Assembly: GCF_002043005.1 (NCBI RefSeq)
Contig: NZ_CP020331.1
Location: forward strand, 434,001-498,000
Origin: Martelella mediterranea DSM 17316
Lineage (GTDB): Bacteria; Pseudomonadota; Alphaproteobacteria; Rhizobiales; Rhizobiaceae
Reading direction: 5' to 3'
Length of the DNA stretch: 64,000 nt
The notes beneath the pieces were generated by a model. The model was not told where the DNA came from. It did no database searches and saw only the letters and a list, made by a program, of their open reading frames with translations. Below, piece after piece: positions 54,038 through 62,709 of the stretch. How positions within the stretch are numbered: the first letter of the stretch is position 1; every line of letters begins with the position of its first letter. A program made the translations under genes and the position numbers.

Positions 54038-55392
54038 GGGTGAAGCGTTTCCTCCCCAACACGATCAGAGGCCAGATCACGCTCATCATCATCGTGGCGC
54101 TGATCGTCGTCACCCTCGTCGGCAGGGTGTTGGAGCAATGGGCAAGGGATGCGGCGCCCGACATGGAGGATATCGTCACGCGCGTGGATACGATGGCGGA
54201 ACTCCTGAAAGCGTCCCCGCCCGATACGCGCGAAGCCATCCTTTCGGCATCGCGCGTTGCCGGCTGGAATTTCTCGCTGGAGCCGTTTTCGGTGAGCGAG
54301 GCCTTCACCGGACCGTCGGAACCCGAAGGCGCGCTGGCCATGGCGATCGACGTGCTGTTTCCCACCGATCACATCCGCCCACCGGTCGGCGGCTGGCGCA
54401 CCTTCTGGAACGGGGAGAGGGTGATTGCAGCAAAGGTCGACGACGACACGCTTCTCATCCTGTCCGGCTTTCCGGATACGATCCTGAACAGCGCCATCCT
54501 CAACGAGGGGCCATATTATTCCGTCGCCATCGTCGTTCTGATCGCGTTCTTCTTCGTATTCGCCGTTCGCGTCATCACCGAGCCGATCAAGCGGATTTCC
54601 GAAGCGGCCATGCATGCGGACATCGCAAACAGCTCGGAGATTTTCGAAGAACGCGGACCTGTCGAGATCGTCGCGCTCGCCCATGCGCTCAATGCAATGC
54701 GCAGCCGGATACGGGTGATGGTCGAATCCAGGACGCGCATGCTGCGGGGCATCGGCCATGACCTTCGAACCCCTCTGACGCGGTTGCGGCTGCGCGCCGA
54801 CCGCATGGAGGACGGCCCCGGACGCGATGGGCTGCTATCCGACATCATGCGCATCGACGGTCTCCTGAACGAGGTTCTGAAATATCTCAGGGATGATTAT
54901 GCCACCGAACCGATACAGCGCGCTGACGTCGCCAGCCTGCTGCAGACCGTTTGCGCGGAGTTCAGCGATGTCGGTTTTCCGGTGCGGTTCGAGGGCCCCA
55001 ACCGGATGGTCATCGATTGCAAGCCGATGGCCATCATGCGCGCGGTCACCAATCTCTGCGACAACAGCGTCAAGTTCGCGACGGATGTCACCGTCAGTCT
55101 CAGAGACTGCAAGGCGGGCTGCGAAATCTGTGTGACCGATAACGGACCCGGCATTCCGGAACATTTGAGAGAGCGGGTCTTCGAGCCGTTCTTCAAGGGC
55201 GATGAGGCGCGGCCCCATGGGGATGCACCGGAGGGCAAGGAAGATTTCGGGCTCGGACTCTCCATTGTCGCCGATATCGTCCACGCCCATCGCGGCGCCA
55301 TCTCTCTCGCCGACAACGCACCGAGCGGCCTTATCTTTCAAATCCTTATCCCGACCCATGGCGGCAACAGAACCACAAACGAAGCGAAGTGA
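54034..55392 (+). CDS. Sensor histidine kinase (EnvZ-like)
   Basis: A 452-residue membrane kinase. TM1 is about 14-31, a periplasmic domain about 32-160, TM2 161-180, then a HAMP linker. The phosphoacceptor His242 lies in GIGHDLRTPLTRLRLR; the catalytic domain shows the N box (NLCDNSVKFA), DNGPGIPE, FEPFFKGDE and GLGLSIV. It is co-translated with the response regulator. The periplasmic domain suggests it senses an envelope or extracellular signal; the identity of the signal is unknown. Confidence 0.9.
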   Translation: MRVKRFLPNTIRGQITLIIIVALIVVTLVGRVLEQWARDAAPDMEDIVTRVDTMAELLKASPPDTREAILSASRVAGWNFSLEPFSVSEAFTGPSEPEGALAMAIDVLFPTDHIRPPVGGWRTFWNGERVIAAKVDDDTLLILSGFPDTILNSAILNEGPYYSVAIVVLIAFFFVFAVRVITEPIKRISEAAMHADIANSSEIFEERGPVEIVALAHALNAMRSRIRVMVESRTRMLRGIGHDLRTPLTRLRLRADRMEDGPGRDGLLSDIMRIDGLLNEVLKYLRDDYATEPIQRADVASLLQTVCAEFSDVGFPVRFEGPNRMVIDCKPMAIMRAVTNLCDNSVKFATDVTVSLRDCKAGCEICVTDNGPGIPEHLRERVFEPFFKGDEARPHGDAPEGKEDFGLGLSIVADIVHAHRGAISLADNAPSGLIFQILIPTHGGNRTTNEAK

Positions 55393-55455
55393 CCTGCTCT
55401 CCTGAATGGCCCGGGCGGGCCAAAACCGAACGACGCAAACATTGGAGCAAAACTG

Positions 55456-56580
55456 ATGAAGTCGATCCTGAACCCCCTGATGTCCCTCATGACGGGAGGT
55501 CCCACCCTTCCATCCGGCGTTCACGCACCTGATGTCGGCGCCGGATCGGCGCCCGGCATTGCCTCGCGCGCCGCGGCAACAGAGATTTCCGACATCGCTT
55601 TGCGTGACAAGGACCTGCCATTCATCGGCACGGAGGAAACCTTTTCCACCCGTGAACTGATGGCGTTGAACAACAGATTGTTTCTGGAGAAGACCGGACT
55701 TGCCGAAATCGGTCCGCGCCGCATCGCCGCAATGGACGAGGCGGGCATCAACGTCCAGATCCTCTCCGCCCATACGCCGGGGGTGCAGAATGTCCCCGGT
55801 CAGGAGGGCATCGATTTTGCCTATCGTCTCAACAAAATGCTCGTCGACGGCCCGATGGCCGCCTATCCGGGCCGGTTCCAGGCGTTTGCGACCTTGCCGT
55901 TACTCGATCCGGAAGCCTCGGCGGACGAGCTGGAGCGCGCCGTCCGGGACGATGGTTTCGTGGGGTGCCTGACCAATGGGATCATTGGGAAAAAATTCCT
56001 CGATCATCCCGATTTCGAGCCCGTACTGGCGCGCGCCGAAGCGCTGGATGTGCCGATATACCTCCATCCGGGCCTGCCGCCCGACGAGGTTTTCCAAGTT
56101 TACTACAGCAATATGCGGCCGGAGTATCAGAGGGAATACCAGGATCAGGTTCTCTCCATCTCCGCATATGGATGGCACCAGGAAACGGTTACGCAATGCC
56201 TGCGCATGGTCACGTCCGGTGTGTTCGACAGATTTCCCAAGTTGCAGGTCATTGTCGGCCACATGGGAGAGGGTCTTCCATTCTTCTACAAGCGCATCGT
56301 GGAGAAGATGGGTGAAGTGACCGAAGACACGCTGGAGAAGCCGTTCGAGCAGTATTTCCAAGACAATTTCTGGTTCACGACGAGCGCCTTCTTTCAGGAT
56401 GAATTGCTCGCTCTCTTGCTGAAATACATCAGTGCGGATCGGGTGATGTTTGCAACCGACTACCCGTTCGCAAACACGAAGGAAGGAACCGACTGGTTCC
56501 GCGCAGTGGATCTGCCGCGCGAGACCAAGGAAAAAATCGCGTTCCGAAACGCAGAAAAACTGTTCGGCATAAAGGTCTGA
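55456..56580 (+). CDS. Amidohydrolase-2 family protein (decarboxylase-like), copy 1
   Basis: A 374-residue amidohydrolase of the ACMSD/gamma-resorcylate-decarboxylase type. The TIM-barrel metal site shows His in PIYLHPG, His in VIVGHMGEG and Asp in MFATDYPF. The N-terminal element reads TEETF where GRDC-like enzymes have EEHF, so one usual His ligand is absent. The N-terminus has a Gly/Pro-rich leader before IALRDKDLPFIGTEETF and may be a degenerate signal. It is strongly similar to the next gene, indicating tandem duplication. Decarboxylation or hydrolysis of an aromatic or unsaturated acid is likely; the substrate is unknown. Confidence 0.8.
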   Translation: MKSILNPLMSLMTGGPTLPSGVHAPDVGAGSAPGIASRAAATEISDIALRDKDLPFIGTEETFSTRELMALNNRLFLEKTGLAEIGPRRIAAMDEAGINVQILSAHTPGVQNVPGQEGIDFAYRLNKMLVDGPMAAYPGRFQAFATLPLLDPEASADELERAVRDDGFVGCLTNGIIGKKFLDHPDFEPVLARAEALDVPIYLHPGLPPDEVFQVYYSNMRPEYQREYQDQVLSISAYGWHQETVTQCLRMVTSGVFDRFPKLQVIVGHMGEGLPFFYKRIVEKMGEVTEDTLEKPFEQYFQDNFWFTTSAFFQDELLALLLKYISADRVMFATDYPFANTKEGTDWFRAVDLPRETKEKIAFRNAEKLFGIKV

Positions 56581-56685
56581 CGCATCCGCACCACCGGCGG
56601 CGCGGACGGGCGACGCACGTTCATCCGCGGTCGAGCGGGCGCGAGACACTGAACTGCGCAACGCAACATCGGAGTTGAAACTGGC

Positions 56686-57822
56686 ATGAAACCGATCGGG
56701 AAAAAACAAACAAGTCTGGCGATGGGACGCCGCACGTTTCTAGGCGGCGCGACAGTCCTTGGCGCCGGATTGTCCGCGCCCGCCATTATCTCCCGCGCTG
56801 CCGCGGCAGGTCCTTCGGTCATCGCGGATCGTGACCGGGACCTGCAGTTTATCGCCGCGGAAGAGACCTACACCACCGACGAACTGATCGCACTGAACGC
56901 GATTAATGACGAACACGTCGCGTACCTCAAGGAAACCGGCCTTGCCGAACTCGGCCCTGACCGCATCGCGGCCATGGACGAGGCCGGGATCAATGTTCAG
57001 ATCCTCTCAGCGCATACGCCGGGCGTGCAGGATGTCCCCGGTCAGGAGGGCATCGATTTTGCGGTTCGTCTGAACAAGATGATCGCCGATGGCCCGATGA
57101 AAGCCTATCCCGGACGGTTCCAGGCCTATGCAACCCTGCCGCTGCAGGAGCCGGAAGCCTCAGCGGACGAACTGGAACGCGCGGTTCGGGACGATGGCTT
57201 TGTCGGAGCGATGACCAATGGTTTCGTCGGCGAGAAATTTCTCGACCACCCCGATTTCGAGCCCCTTCTGGCGCGCGCCGAGGCGCTTGGCGTCCCGATT
57301 TACCTGCATCCGGGCTTTCCGCCTGAAAAGGTCTTCGACATTTACTACCGCACGTCGCGGCCGGGCTATGATCAGGAGTTCCAGAACTATATTTTCAGCG
57401 GTTCAGGCTATGGCTGGCATCAGGAGGTGCTTACGCAATGCCTTCGGTTGATCATCACGGGCGTGTTCGACAAGTACCCTGACCTGCAGATGATCATCGG
57501 CCATATGGGAGAGGGCCTTCCATTCTACTACGAGCGTATCGTGGGCGATATGAGCGAGTCGACCGAAGACGCGCTGAACAAGCCTCTCGGGCAATATTTC
57601 AGTGACAATTTCTGGTACACGACCAGCGCCTTCTTCCAGGACGAACTGCTTCATCTCTTGCTGAGATACATCAGCGTGGACCGGGTGATGTTTGGAACCG
57701 ATTACCCGTTTGCGGACATGAAGCAAGGCACCGACTGGTTTCGGGCGGTCGATTTGCCGCGCGAGGCCAAGGAGAAAATCGCGTATCGGAACGCGGAAAA
57801 ACTGTTCGGCATAAAGGTCTGA
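56686..57822 (+). CDS. Amidohydrolase-2 family protein, copy 2, with Tat signal
   Basis: A 378-residue paralogue of the preceding protein, sharing long identical stretches including the metal-site segments PIYLHPGFP, IGHMGEGLPF and MFGTDYPF. Unlike copy 1 it has a clear twin-arginine signal, MGRRTFLGGATVLGAGLSAPA, ending near ISRAAA. That predicts export of a folded metalloenzyme to the periplasm. The element EETYTTDEL replaces the usual EExH. The two genes are 105 bases apart on the same strand. Function is probably the same chemistry in a different compartment. Confidence 0.82.
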   Translation: MKPIGKKQTSLAMGRRTFLGGATVLGAGLSAPAIISRAAAAGPSVIADRDRDLQFIAAEETYTTDELIALNAINDEHVAYLKETGLAELGPDRIAAMDEAGINVQILSAHTPGVQDVPGQEGIDFAVRLNKMIADGPMKAYPGRFQAYATLPLQEPEASADELERAVRDDGFVGAMTNGFVGEKFLDHPDFEPLLARAEALGVPIYLHPGFPPEKVFDIYYRTSRPGYDQEFQNYIFSGSGYGWHQEVLTQCLRLIITGVFDKYPDLQMIIGHMGEGLPFYYERIVGDMSESTEDALNKPLGQYFSDNFWYTTSAFFQDELLHLLLRYISVDRVMFGTDYPFADMKQGTDWFRAVDLPREAKEKIAYRNAEKLFGIKV

Positions 57823-58026
57823 CGATCGCGACGGGCAACAGCGTTCGAACCGCGGGCATGCTTGAAGACTGCGTATGGATCGCAGAGCCATCGATGATGT
57901 CGATCCTGATCGCCGCGGGATTGTGCGGTTTGCGGCGCCTGAACCGGATGAAGCGATCAGCCGGCTTCAGTCAGGTCGAACCGAGTCAGGGGGAGCTTGT
58001 ATTTCAGGCGATTTGCTGAAGTCACG

Positions 58027-58905
58027 ATGCTCGAGATCGGCTATGCTTCTTCTGTAACTGGTGCCAGCGGGACGCTTTCGATGACGCAGGTTAAATCCAT
58101 GAGCTTTGCCCAGCAGCAAGCTGACCTCTTGCGTGTTCAAGGGACGGCAAGTCGTTTTGATGCCCATTTTCATAGCACCTACTCGATCGTGGCGATCAAA
58201 CGGGGGGCGGCTGAGATCAGATCGGCGAGATGGAGTGAAACCGCACGCGCGGGCGATGTCTTCTTTTTCAATCCGTACGAAATCCATTCGGCTTGCTGCT
58301 CCAGGGAGGATGCTGAGTACGACACATTGTACCCCTCCAGGGCGTTTCTCATCAGCTGTCTCGCGATCGACCACCGCGGCGACGGACCTGTTAGCATCCA
58401 GACCGGCATTCTCAGGCAGAGCCGGGCGACAAGAGAGCTTATCGACGCCCTGAATACGCCGACGGTTGAGGACAAGATCATCGAGGTTTCGCTCCAGCAA
58501 ATACTGGCAGCGTGTGTTTTTTCAACGGATTGCGTGGATGAAAGCACCGGAGCACTGGCGCGCAGGGCTTGCATGCTGATCCGGAAGAATTGCACGCGGG
58601 CGATGCGGACCGAAGACCTCGCGCGGGAACTGGGGGTGCACAAGAGCCACTTTGCCAGGGCTTTCGGCAAGGCGGTGGGCATGGCGCCTCAGACCTATAT
58701 CCGTCAGGTAAGGGTGGCGAAGGCCAGGGAGTTGATTACAGAGGGCTTTCCGCTCAGCGAGATCGCGCTCATGCTGGACTTCAGCGATCAGGCCCACCTC
58801 ACGCGAGAATTCAAGAAGGTCTATGGGGTGCCGCCCGGCGCGCTTTCGCGGGCCCTCGGGAAACATCGACGAATAGACCGGCGCTTGCCCCATCAAGCGC
58901 TTTGA
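58027..58905 (+). CDS. AraC-family transcriptional regulator
   Basis: An AraC regulator with an N-terminal cupin-like sensor (FDAHFHSTYSIVAIKRGAAEIRS, GDVFFFNPYEIHS) and the double HTH at the C-terminus (TEDLARELGVHKSHFARAFGKAVGMAPQTYIRQVRVAKAREL, then LSEIALMLDFSDQAHLTREFKKVYGVPPGAL). ATG 58027 is taken as start, giving 292 residues; a TTG 30 bases upstream or an ATG at 58081 are alternatives because no strong ribosome site is visible. It lies between the amidohydrolase pair and the TrpB-like gene and may regulate either. Confidence 0.83.
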   Translation: MLEIGYASSVTGASGTLSMTQVKSMSFAQQQADLLRVQGTASRFDAHFHSTYSIVAIKRGAAEIRSARWSETARAGDVFFFNPYEIHSACCSREDAEYDTLYPSRAFLISCLAIDHRGDGPVSIQTGILRQSRATRELIDALNTPTVEDKIIEVSLQQILAACVFSTDCVDESTGALARRACMLIRKNCTRAMRTEDLARELGVHKSHFARAFGKAVGMAPQTYIRQVRVAKARELITEGFPLSEIALMLDFSDQAHLTREFKKVYGVPPGALSRALGKHRRIDRRLPHQAL

Positions 58906-59039
58906 TAAGATTGAGCTGGCCGCTACGCCGTTTCGTCCGCCTTCGCGGCGCTCGGCCGCCAACGCGACATGCAAATCCTGTTCAATACGCCACAGGATGG
59001 GTCACGTAACTTCGGCACGCAAACGTCGAGGTTCCCAAG

Positions 59040-60272
59040 ATGCAACAAGATGATCTTCCGTATTTGGTAAAATTCCCTGACGCCACGGGGCAATTTGGGC
59101 GATTTGGCGGCAATCATTATCCGCCGCAAGTATGGCCGGCCCTTGAAGAACTCACATCAACCTATCTGTCGCTGCGAGACAGGCCGGACTTTCAGCATGA
59201 CCTCGATACGGTTCGCGTCGGTTTGCAGGGTCGACCGACACCGGTTCATTTTCTCAGGACCACCACAGCGGAAGTCGGCGGCGCGCGCATCTACATAAAG
59301 CGTGAGGACCTGAACCACACGGGCGCGCACAAGATCAATCACTGCGTCGGGTTCGCGCTGCTCGCCCGCAATATGGGCAAGCGCAAACTGATTGCTGAAA
59401 CGGGCGCGGGACAGCACGGGGTCGCGCTCGCTGCGGCCGCCGCCTATTTCGGTCTCGAATGCGAGATCCATATGGGCGAAGTCGACATGGTGAAGCAGGC
59501 CTCGAATGTCGGGCGCATGCGTCTCCTCGGCGCGCGGGTGGTCGCGGCTAGCGCTGGGCAGTCCGCCCTGAAGGAGGCGAGCGACGCCGCGTTCAGCGCC
59601 TATATCGAACAGCATGAGCACGCCCTCTACGCGATCGGTTCGGCGATAGGGCCGCATCCCTTCCCCATGATCGTGCGCGATTTCCAGTCGGTCGTGGGGA
59701 AAGAGGCGCGCAGCCAGTTCCTGTCTCTGAACGGAGGGCAGTTGCCCGACCATGTCGTGGCCTGCGTGGCCGGCGGATCGAACGCAATGGGCATCTATTC
59801 AGGCTTCCTCGATGATCCAGCCGTCACGCTCCATGCCGTGGAACCTCTCGGCACGTCAGATGAGACCGGGAAACATGCCGCGACACTCTCCTTCGGAACG
59901 CCCGGAACGCTCAACGGTGCGCGGTCCCTCGTTTTGCAGCAGGAAGACGGAACGCCTTCGAAGGTGTCGTCCGTCGCATCGGGCCTGGTCTATCCCGGGG
60001 TCGGGCCAGAGATCGCGATGCTGCATGAGGAGGGGCGCCTGAAGATTGCGGCGATCTCGAACAACGAGGTGATTGCCACCTTCTTCCGCTTTGCAAAGTC
60101 GGAAGGCATCATTCCGGCGCTCGAGAGTTGCCATGCGCTGGCATTCGCGATCAAATTGGCAGAGCGCCGCCCGCCCTCGGAAACCATCCTGGTCAACCTG
60201 TCCGGCCGGGGCGACAAGGATGTCGATTTCGTTCTGAACGAGTTTCGGGACGCGGACGGTCCCGCGCGCTAG
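59040..60272 (+). CDS. Tryptophan synthase beta-like PLP enzyme, no alpha subunit nearby
   Basis: A 410-residue fold-type II PLP enzyme of the TrpB family. The PLP Lys98 lies in HTGAHKIN, the general-acid Glu120 in ETGAGQHGV, the phosphate loop is AGGSNAMG, and the ring-nitrogen Ser is in SGRGDKD near the C-terminus. The N-terminus GQFGRFGGNHYPPQVWPALEEL is TrpB-like but diverges from the usual GGQYVPE. No trpA or other tryptophan gene is adjacent; neighbours are AraC, cupin and QorB-like genes. It may make tryptophan from free indole or act on another nucleophile. The family is firm and the role open. Confidence 0.83.
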   Translation: MQQDDLPYLVKFPDATGQFGRFGGNHYPPQVWPALEELTSTYLSLRDRPDFQHDLDTVRVGLQGRPTPVHFLRTTTAEVGGARIYIKREDLNHTGAHKINHCVGFALLARNMGKRKLIAETGAGQHGVALAAAAAYFGLECEIHMGEVDMVKQASNVGRMRLLGARVVAASAGQSALKEASDAAFSAYIEQHEHALYAIGSAIGPHPFPMIVRDFQSVVGKEARSQFLSLNGGQLPDHVVACVAGGSNAMGIYSGFLDDPAVTLHAVEPLGTSDETGKHAATLSFGTPGTLNGARSLVLQQEDGTPSKVSSVASGLVYPGVGPEIAMLHEEGRLKIAAISNNEVIATFFRFAKSEGIIPALESCHALAFAIKLAERRPPSETILVNLSGRGDKDVDFVLNEFRDADGPAR

Positions 60273-60397
60273 CCAGTCGCTATCCCATGGGGGCCACGCC
60301 TCGGAGACGATAGCGGCCATTCGGTCAAACGCTCCAGATCGTCTCCAGCGAAGCCAAGGCCGGAGCGTTGCCTCAGGCACCGGCCTCTTTCGCAATG

Positions 60398-60745
60398 CTA
60401 TTCCGCTTCCGACCAGTGAGGATAGGTGACATAGGCGGTCAGCGCGCCTTCCGCGTGGGAGCGAATGATCACGGCGTTCCCCTTCGGCATATAGATAATT
60501 TCGCCGGGGCCGGCGGTCAGGGTCTCGCCGTCGGCTTCAACCGACACCCTTCCTTCCAGTACCACCATGACGTCGTCGACGACGATATCGGTCTCCAGGA
60601 CCTGGTCGGGGCCGTAGCGTCCATATCCGACCGTGATCGGCCCTCCTTGTTTTTGATCCGCCATGTTGGCGGCGAAAATGTCGGCGTCCTGTCCGGGCGA
60701 ACGTTCGAAAACGGCATCGGCAGGTTCAAATCTGAGGACTTTCAT
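60398..60745 (-). CDS. EutQ-like cupin
   Basis: A 115-residue single-domain cupin. DDVMVVLEGRVSVEADG and TLTAGPGEIIYMPKGNAVII correspond to the two cupin motifs and resemble EutQ. The usual pair of His ligands is not obvious, so metal binding is uncertain. ATG 60745 follows GGAAAGGAAAG; an earlier ATG adds ten residues. It lies 22 bases downstream of the small-protein gene on the same strand. Function unknown; a small-molecule isomerase or acetate-kinase-like EutQ role has been described for relatives. Confidence 0.7.
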   Translation of the reverse strand: MKVLRFEPADAVFERSPGQDADIFAANMADQKQGGPITVGYGRYGPDQVLETDIVVDDVMVVLEGRVSVEADGETLTAGPGEIIYMPKGNAVIIRSHAEGALTAYVTYPHWSEAE

Positions 60746-60767
60746 CTCTTTCCTTTCCGCGTTCTCG

Positions 60768-60977
60768 CTATTCACGTTTGGCGATTTCGGCGTCGGCGAG
60801 CCCCGACATCTGTTCCCCCATAACTTTCAGGAACACGAGCGCCCGCTCGCGGTAGAGCGCATGTTTTTCAGGCATCCGGTCCCAGGATTGCTGAAGGGTG
60901 GTGCCGGGGGTGGCGATCTTCATTCCATCACTGGCAAACAGAGCCAGAGCGACTTGGTCGATGATATTTGGCGTCAT
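60768..60977 (-). CDS. Small protein of unknown function, 69 residues
   Basis: A 69-residue protein with no recognised domain. It has a strong GAGGAGG ribosome site and an ordered composition: a hydrophobic N-terminal helix (IDQVALALFASDG), a Pro/Thr turn (ATPGTT) and two amphipathic helices (EKHALYRERALVFLKVMGEQM, LADAEIAKRE). The following cupin gene lies 22 bases downstream, so the two are probably co-expressed. No signal or transmembrane segment is seen. Confidence 0.6.
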   Translation of the reverse strand: MTPNIIDQVALALFASDGMKIATPGTTLQQSWDRMPEKHALYRERALVFLKVMGEQMSGLADAEIAKRE

Positions 60978-61082
60978 TTCTGAACCTCCTCATTTGGTTG
61001 GATCCGTCAGCTAGCAACCGACATTGGCAATTCTGGGGTCCCGCCAGCCTCGATATCCATGATCCGATCGCTCTCTGCCGGG

Positions 61083-61973
61083 TCAGGTTTCGGTTTCAAG
61101 GCGGCGGGGAGCATGGACTGCGCGCAGGTACTGGGCCGGCGTTGTCGGCTTGCGGCCGAGGAGTTTTTCCAGATCGCCGCTCTCACCGTCCCATTCGCCG
61201 GCATTGACGCCCTGCACCCATTTCAAAATGAAAGCAGCAGCCGGCTCCGGCAGCCCCAATGACATTAACTGGGCGACGTAATCCTGCTCCGAAAGGACGT
61301 TGAACGGTACGGGCTTGCCGCTGATGTCCGAAAGAATCTGCGCAATGTCGGCGAAGGACACGGCCGGACCGCCATAGAGCGCGTAGTCCTTGTACCCATG
61401 CCCGTCTTCGCTCAGCACGACGGCGTGCGCTTCTGCCAGATCCTCACGGCTGGCGTAAGCCGCCTTGCCCGTCCCGGCCGGCGCAAGGACGCCTTTTTCC
61501 AGAGGGGCTCCGCCTGCATAGTTTTCGATATTTTCGAGAAAAGGCGGATGACGCACCAGCGTGTAGACCAGGCCGGACGCCTTCAGGCTTTTTTCGACGA
61601 AGCGATCCTCTTCGGTGACCTGCGGCATGTGGAAGCCGGAATCCGCCTTTTGGATGATCGGCATAAAGACGATATGCCCGACGCCGGCCTGCTTCGCCGC
61701 GTTGATGACATTCTCGTGCTGGGTATTGCGATCGGTAAAGGCGGTGGCGGAGACGAGCATGACCTTGCCAATGCCCGCGAAGGCGCGCACCAGCCCCTCA
61801 CGATCGAGATAGTCGCCCTGGCGAATCTCGATCCCCTTGGCGGCGAGATCGGCCGCCTTGGCCGGATCGCGGGCAAGGCCGACCAGATCGCTGGCGGGCA
61901 CGCGTTTCAGAAGATGTTGCAGGGTCATGCGGCCGATATTACCGGTCGCGCCGGTGACGAGGATCCTGGTCAT
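61083..61973 (-). CDS. NAD(P)H:quinone oxidoreductase, QorB-like (NmrA-type SDR)
   Basis: A 296-residue atypical SDR. The cofactor motif is ILVTGATGNIGRMTLQHLL, then GLARDPAKAADLAAKGIEIRQGDYLDREGLVRAFAGI, characteristic of QorB/YtfG. ATG 61973 follows AAAGGAAAA; the longer reading upstream overlaps the promoter of the divergent HxlR gene. The HxlR neighbour is the classic partner of quinone reductases of this group, so response to electrophiles or quinones is likely. Confidence 0.82.
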   Translation of the reverse strand: MTRILVTGATGNIGRMTLQHLLKRVPASDLVGLARDPAKAADLAAKGIEIRQGDYLDREGLVRAFAGIGKVMLVSATAFTDRNTQHENVINAAKQAGVGHIVFMPIIQKADSGFHMPQVTEEDRFVEKSLKASGLVYTLVRHPPFLENIENYAGGAPLEKGVLAPAGTGKAAYASREDLAEAHAVVLSEDGHGYKDYALYGGPAVSFADIAQILSDISGKPVPFNVLSEQDYVAQLMSLGLPEPAAAFILKWVQGVNAGEWDGESGDLEKLLGRKPTTPAQYLRAVHAPRRLETET

Positions 61974-62062
61974 GGATTTTCCTTTCGGTTTATGCGGTTG
62001 GTGCGGCGCGGAGCGTCGACATCGTCGTTTGACCCAGTTAAGACATTGCAGACTTTCGTTCC

Positions 62063-62085
62063 AGTACCCACTATTTTGTAAGTAT
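62063..62085. promoter_or_regulatory. Candidate HxlR operator
   Basis: The gap between the QorB-like and HxlR genes contains AGTACCCACT (62063-62072) and GTAAGTAT (62078-62085) around a short T-rich centre. HxlR/QorR/YodB-type regulators often bind TACT/AGTA-type dyads. The match is partial and the site could equally be promoter sequence. Confidence 0.3.
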
Positions 62086-62103
62086 CGAATTTGGGAGATC
62101 AAA

Positions 62104-62463
62104 ATGACCGAGACGCATTTCCGGTGTGGCCTGGAAGCGGTTCTGGCCATCCTCGGCGGCAAGTGGAAGCCGCTTATCGTCTATCATCTCGCTTTCGGCT
62201 CAAAGCGCACCGGGCAACTGCGCAAGCTCGTCACCAATGTGAGCGAAAAGATGCTGATCCAGCATCTGAAGGAACTGACGGATGACGGCGTCGTTCGCCG
62301 CATCGATTTCCAAAAAGTGCCGCCGCATGTCGAGTATGAATTGACCGACTTTGGCCGAAGCCTGGCCCAGGTGCTCGCGCCGCTATGCGAATGGGGAACG
62401 CACCACAACGACGAGGTCGCAAAGATCGTACAAAACCGGGATCATGGGACGAGGGTGGCTTAG
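62104..62463 (+). CDS. HxlR-family transcriptional regulator
   Basis: A 119-residue HxlR (DUF24) winged-helix protein. The hallmark N-terminus FRCGLEAVLAILGGKWKPLIVYHL contains Cys8, the position used by YodB/QorR-type proteins to sense diamide or quinones. The recognition region is NVSEKMLIQHLKELTDDGVVRRIDF with the wing PPHVEYELTDFG. ATG 62104 follows GGGAGATCAAA. It is divergent from the QorB-like gene and probably represses it. The inducer is not known; electrophilic stress is likely. Confidence 0.88.
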   Translation: MTETHFRCGLEAVLAILGGKWKPLIVYHLAFGSKRTGQLRKLVTNVSEKMLIQHLKELTDDGVVRRIDFQKVPPHVEYELTDFGRSLAQVLAPLCEWGTHHNDEVAKIVQNRDHGTRVA

Positions 62464-62709
62464 CGTCTCGCTGGCAAGGTGGCCGCGACGGCGTGATGCG
62501 CTGTGCGCGAAAGGTCGACTTCCCGGCTATTATTGGTCTGCCCCGATGGTTCCCGGCGCGGGAACCATCGCCTTCCATTCGGCTTGTCCCTGCCATTGCG
62601 GCGCATCTGCGATCAGGTCCGCGGGCCGGCTTGGCGGAACCCGATTCAAATGGTTATGCTTCCGCCGTCGCACTGGAACGGCGGGGCGCGCTTGAAACGG
62701 GTATCGGAC

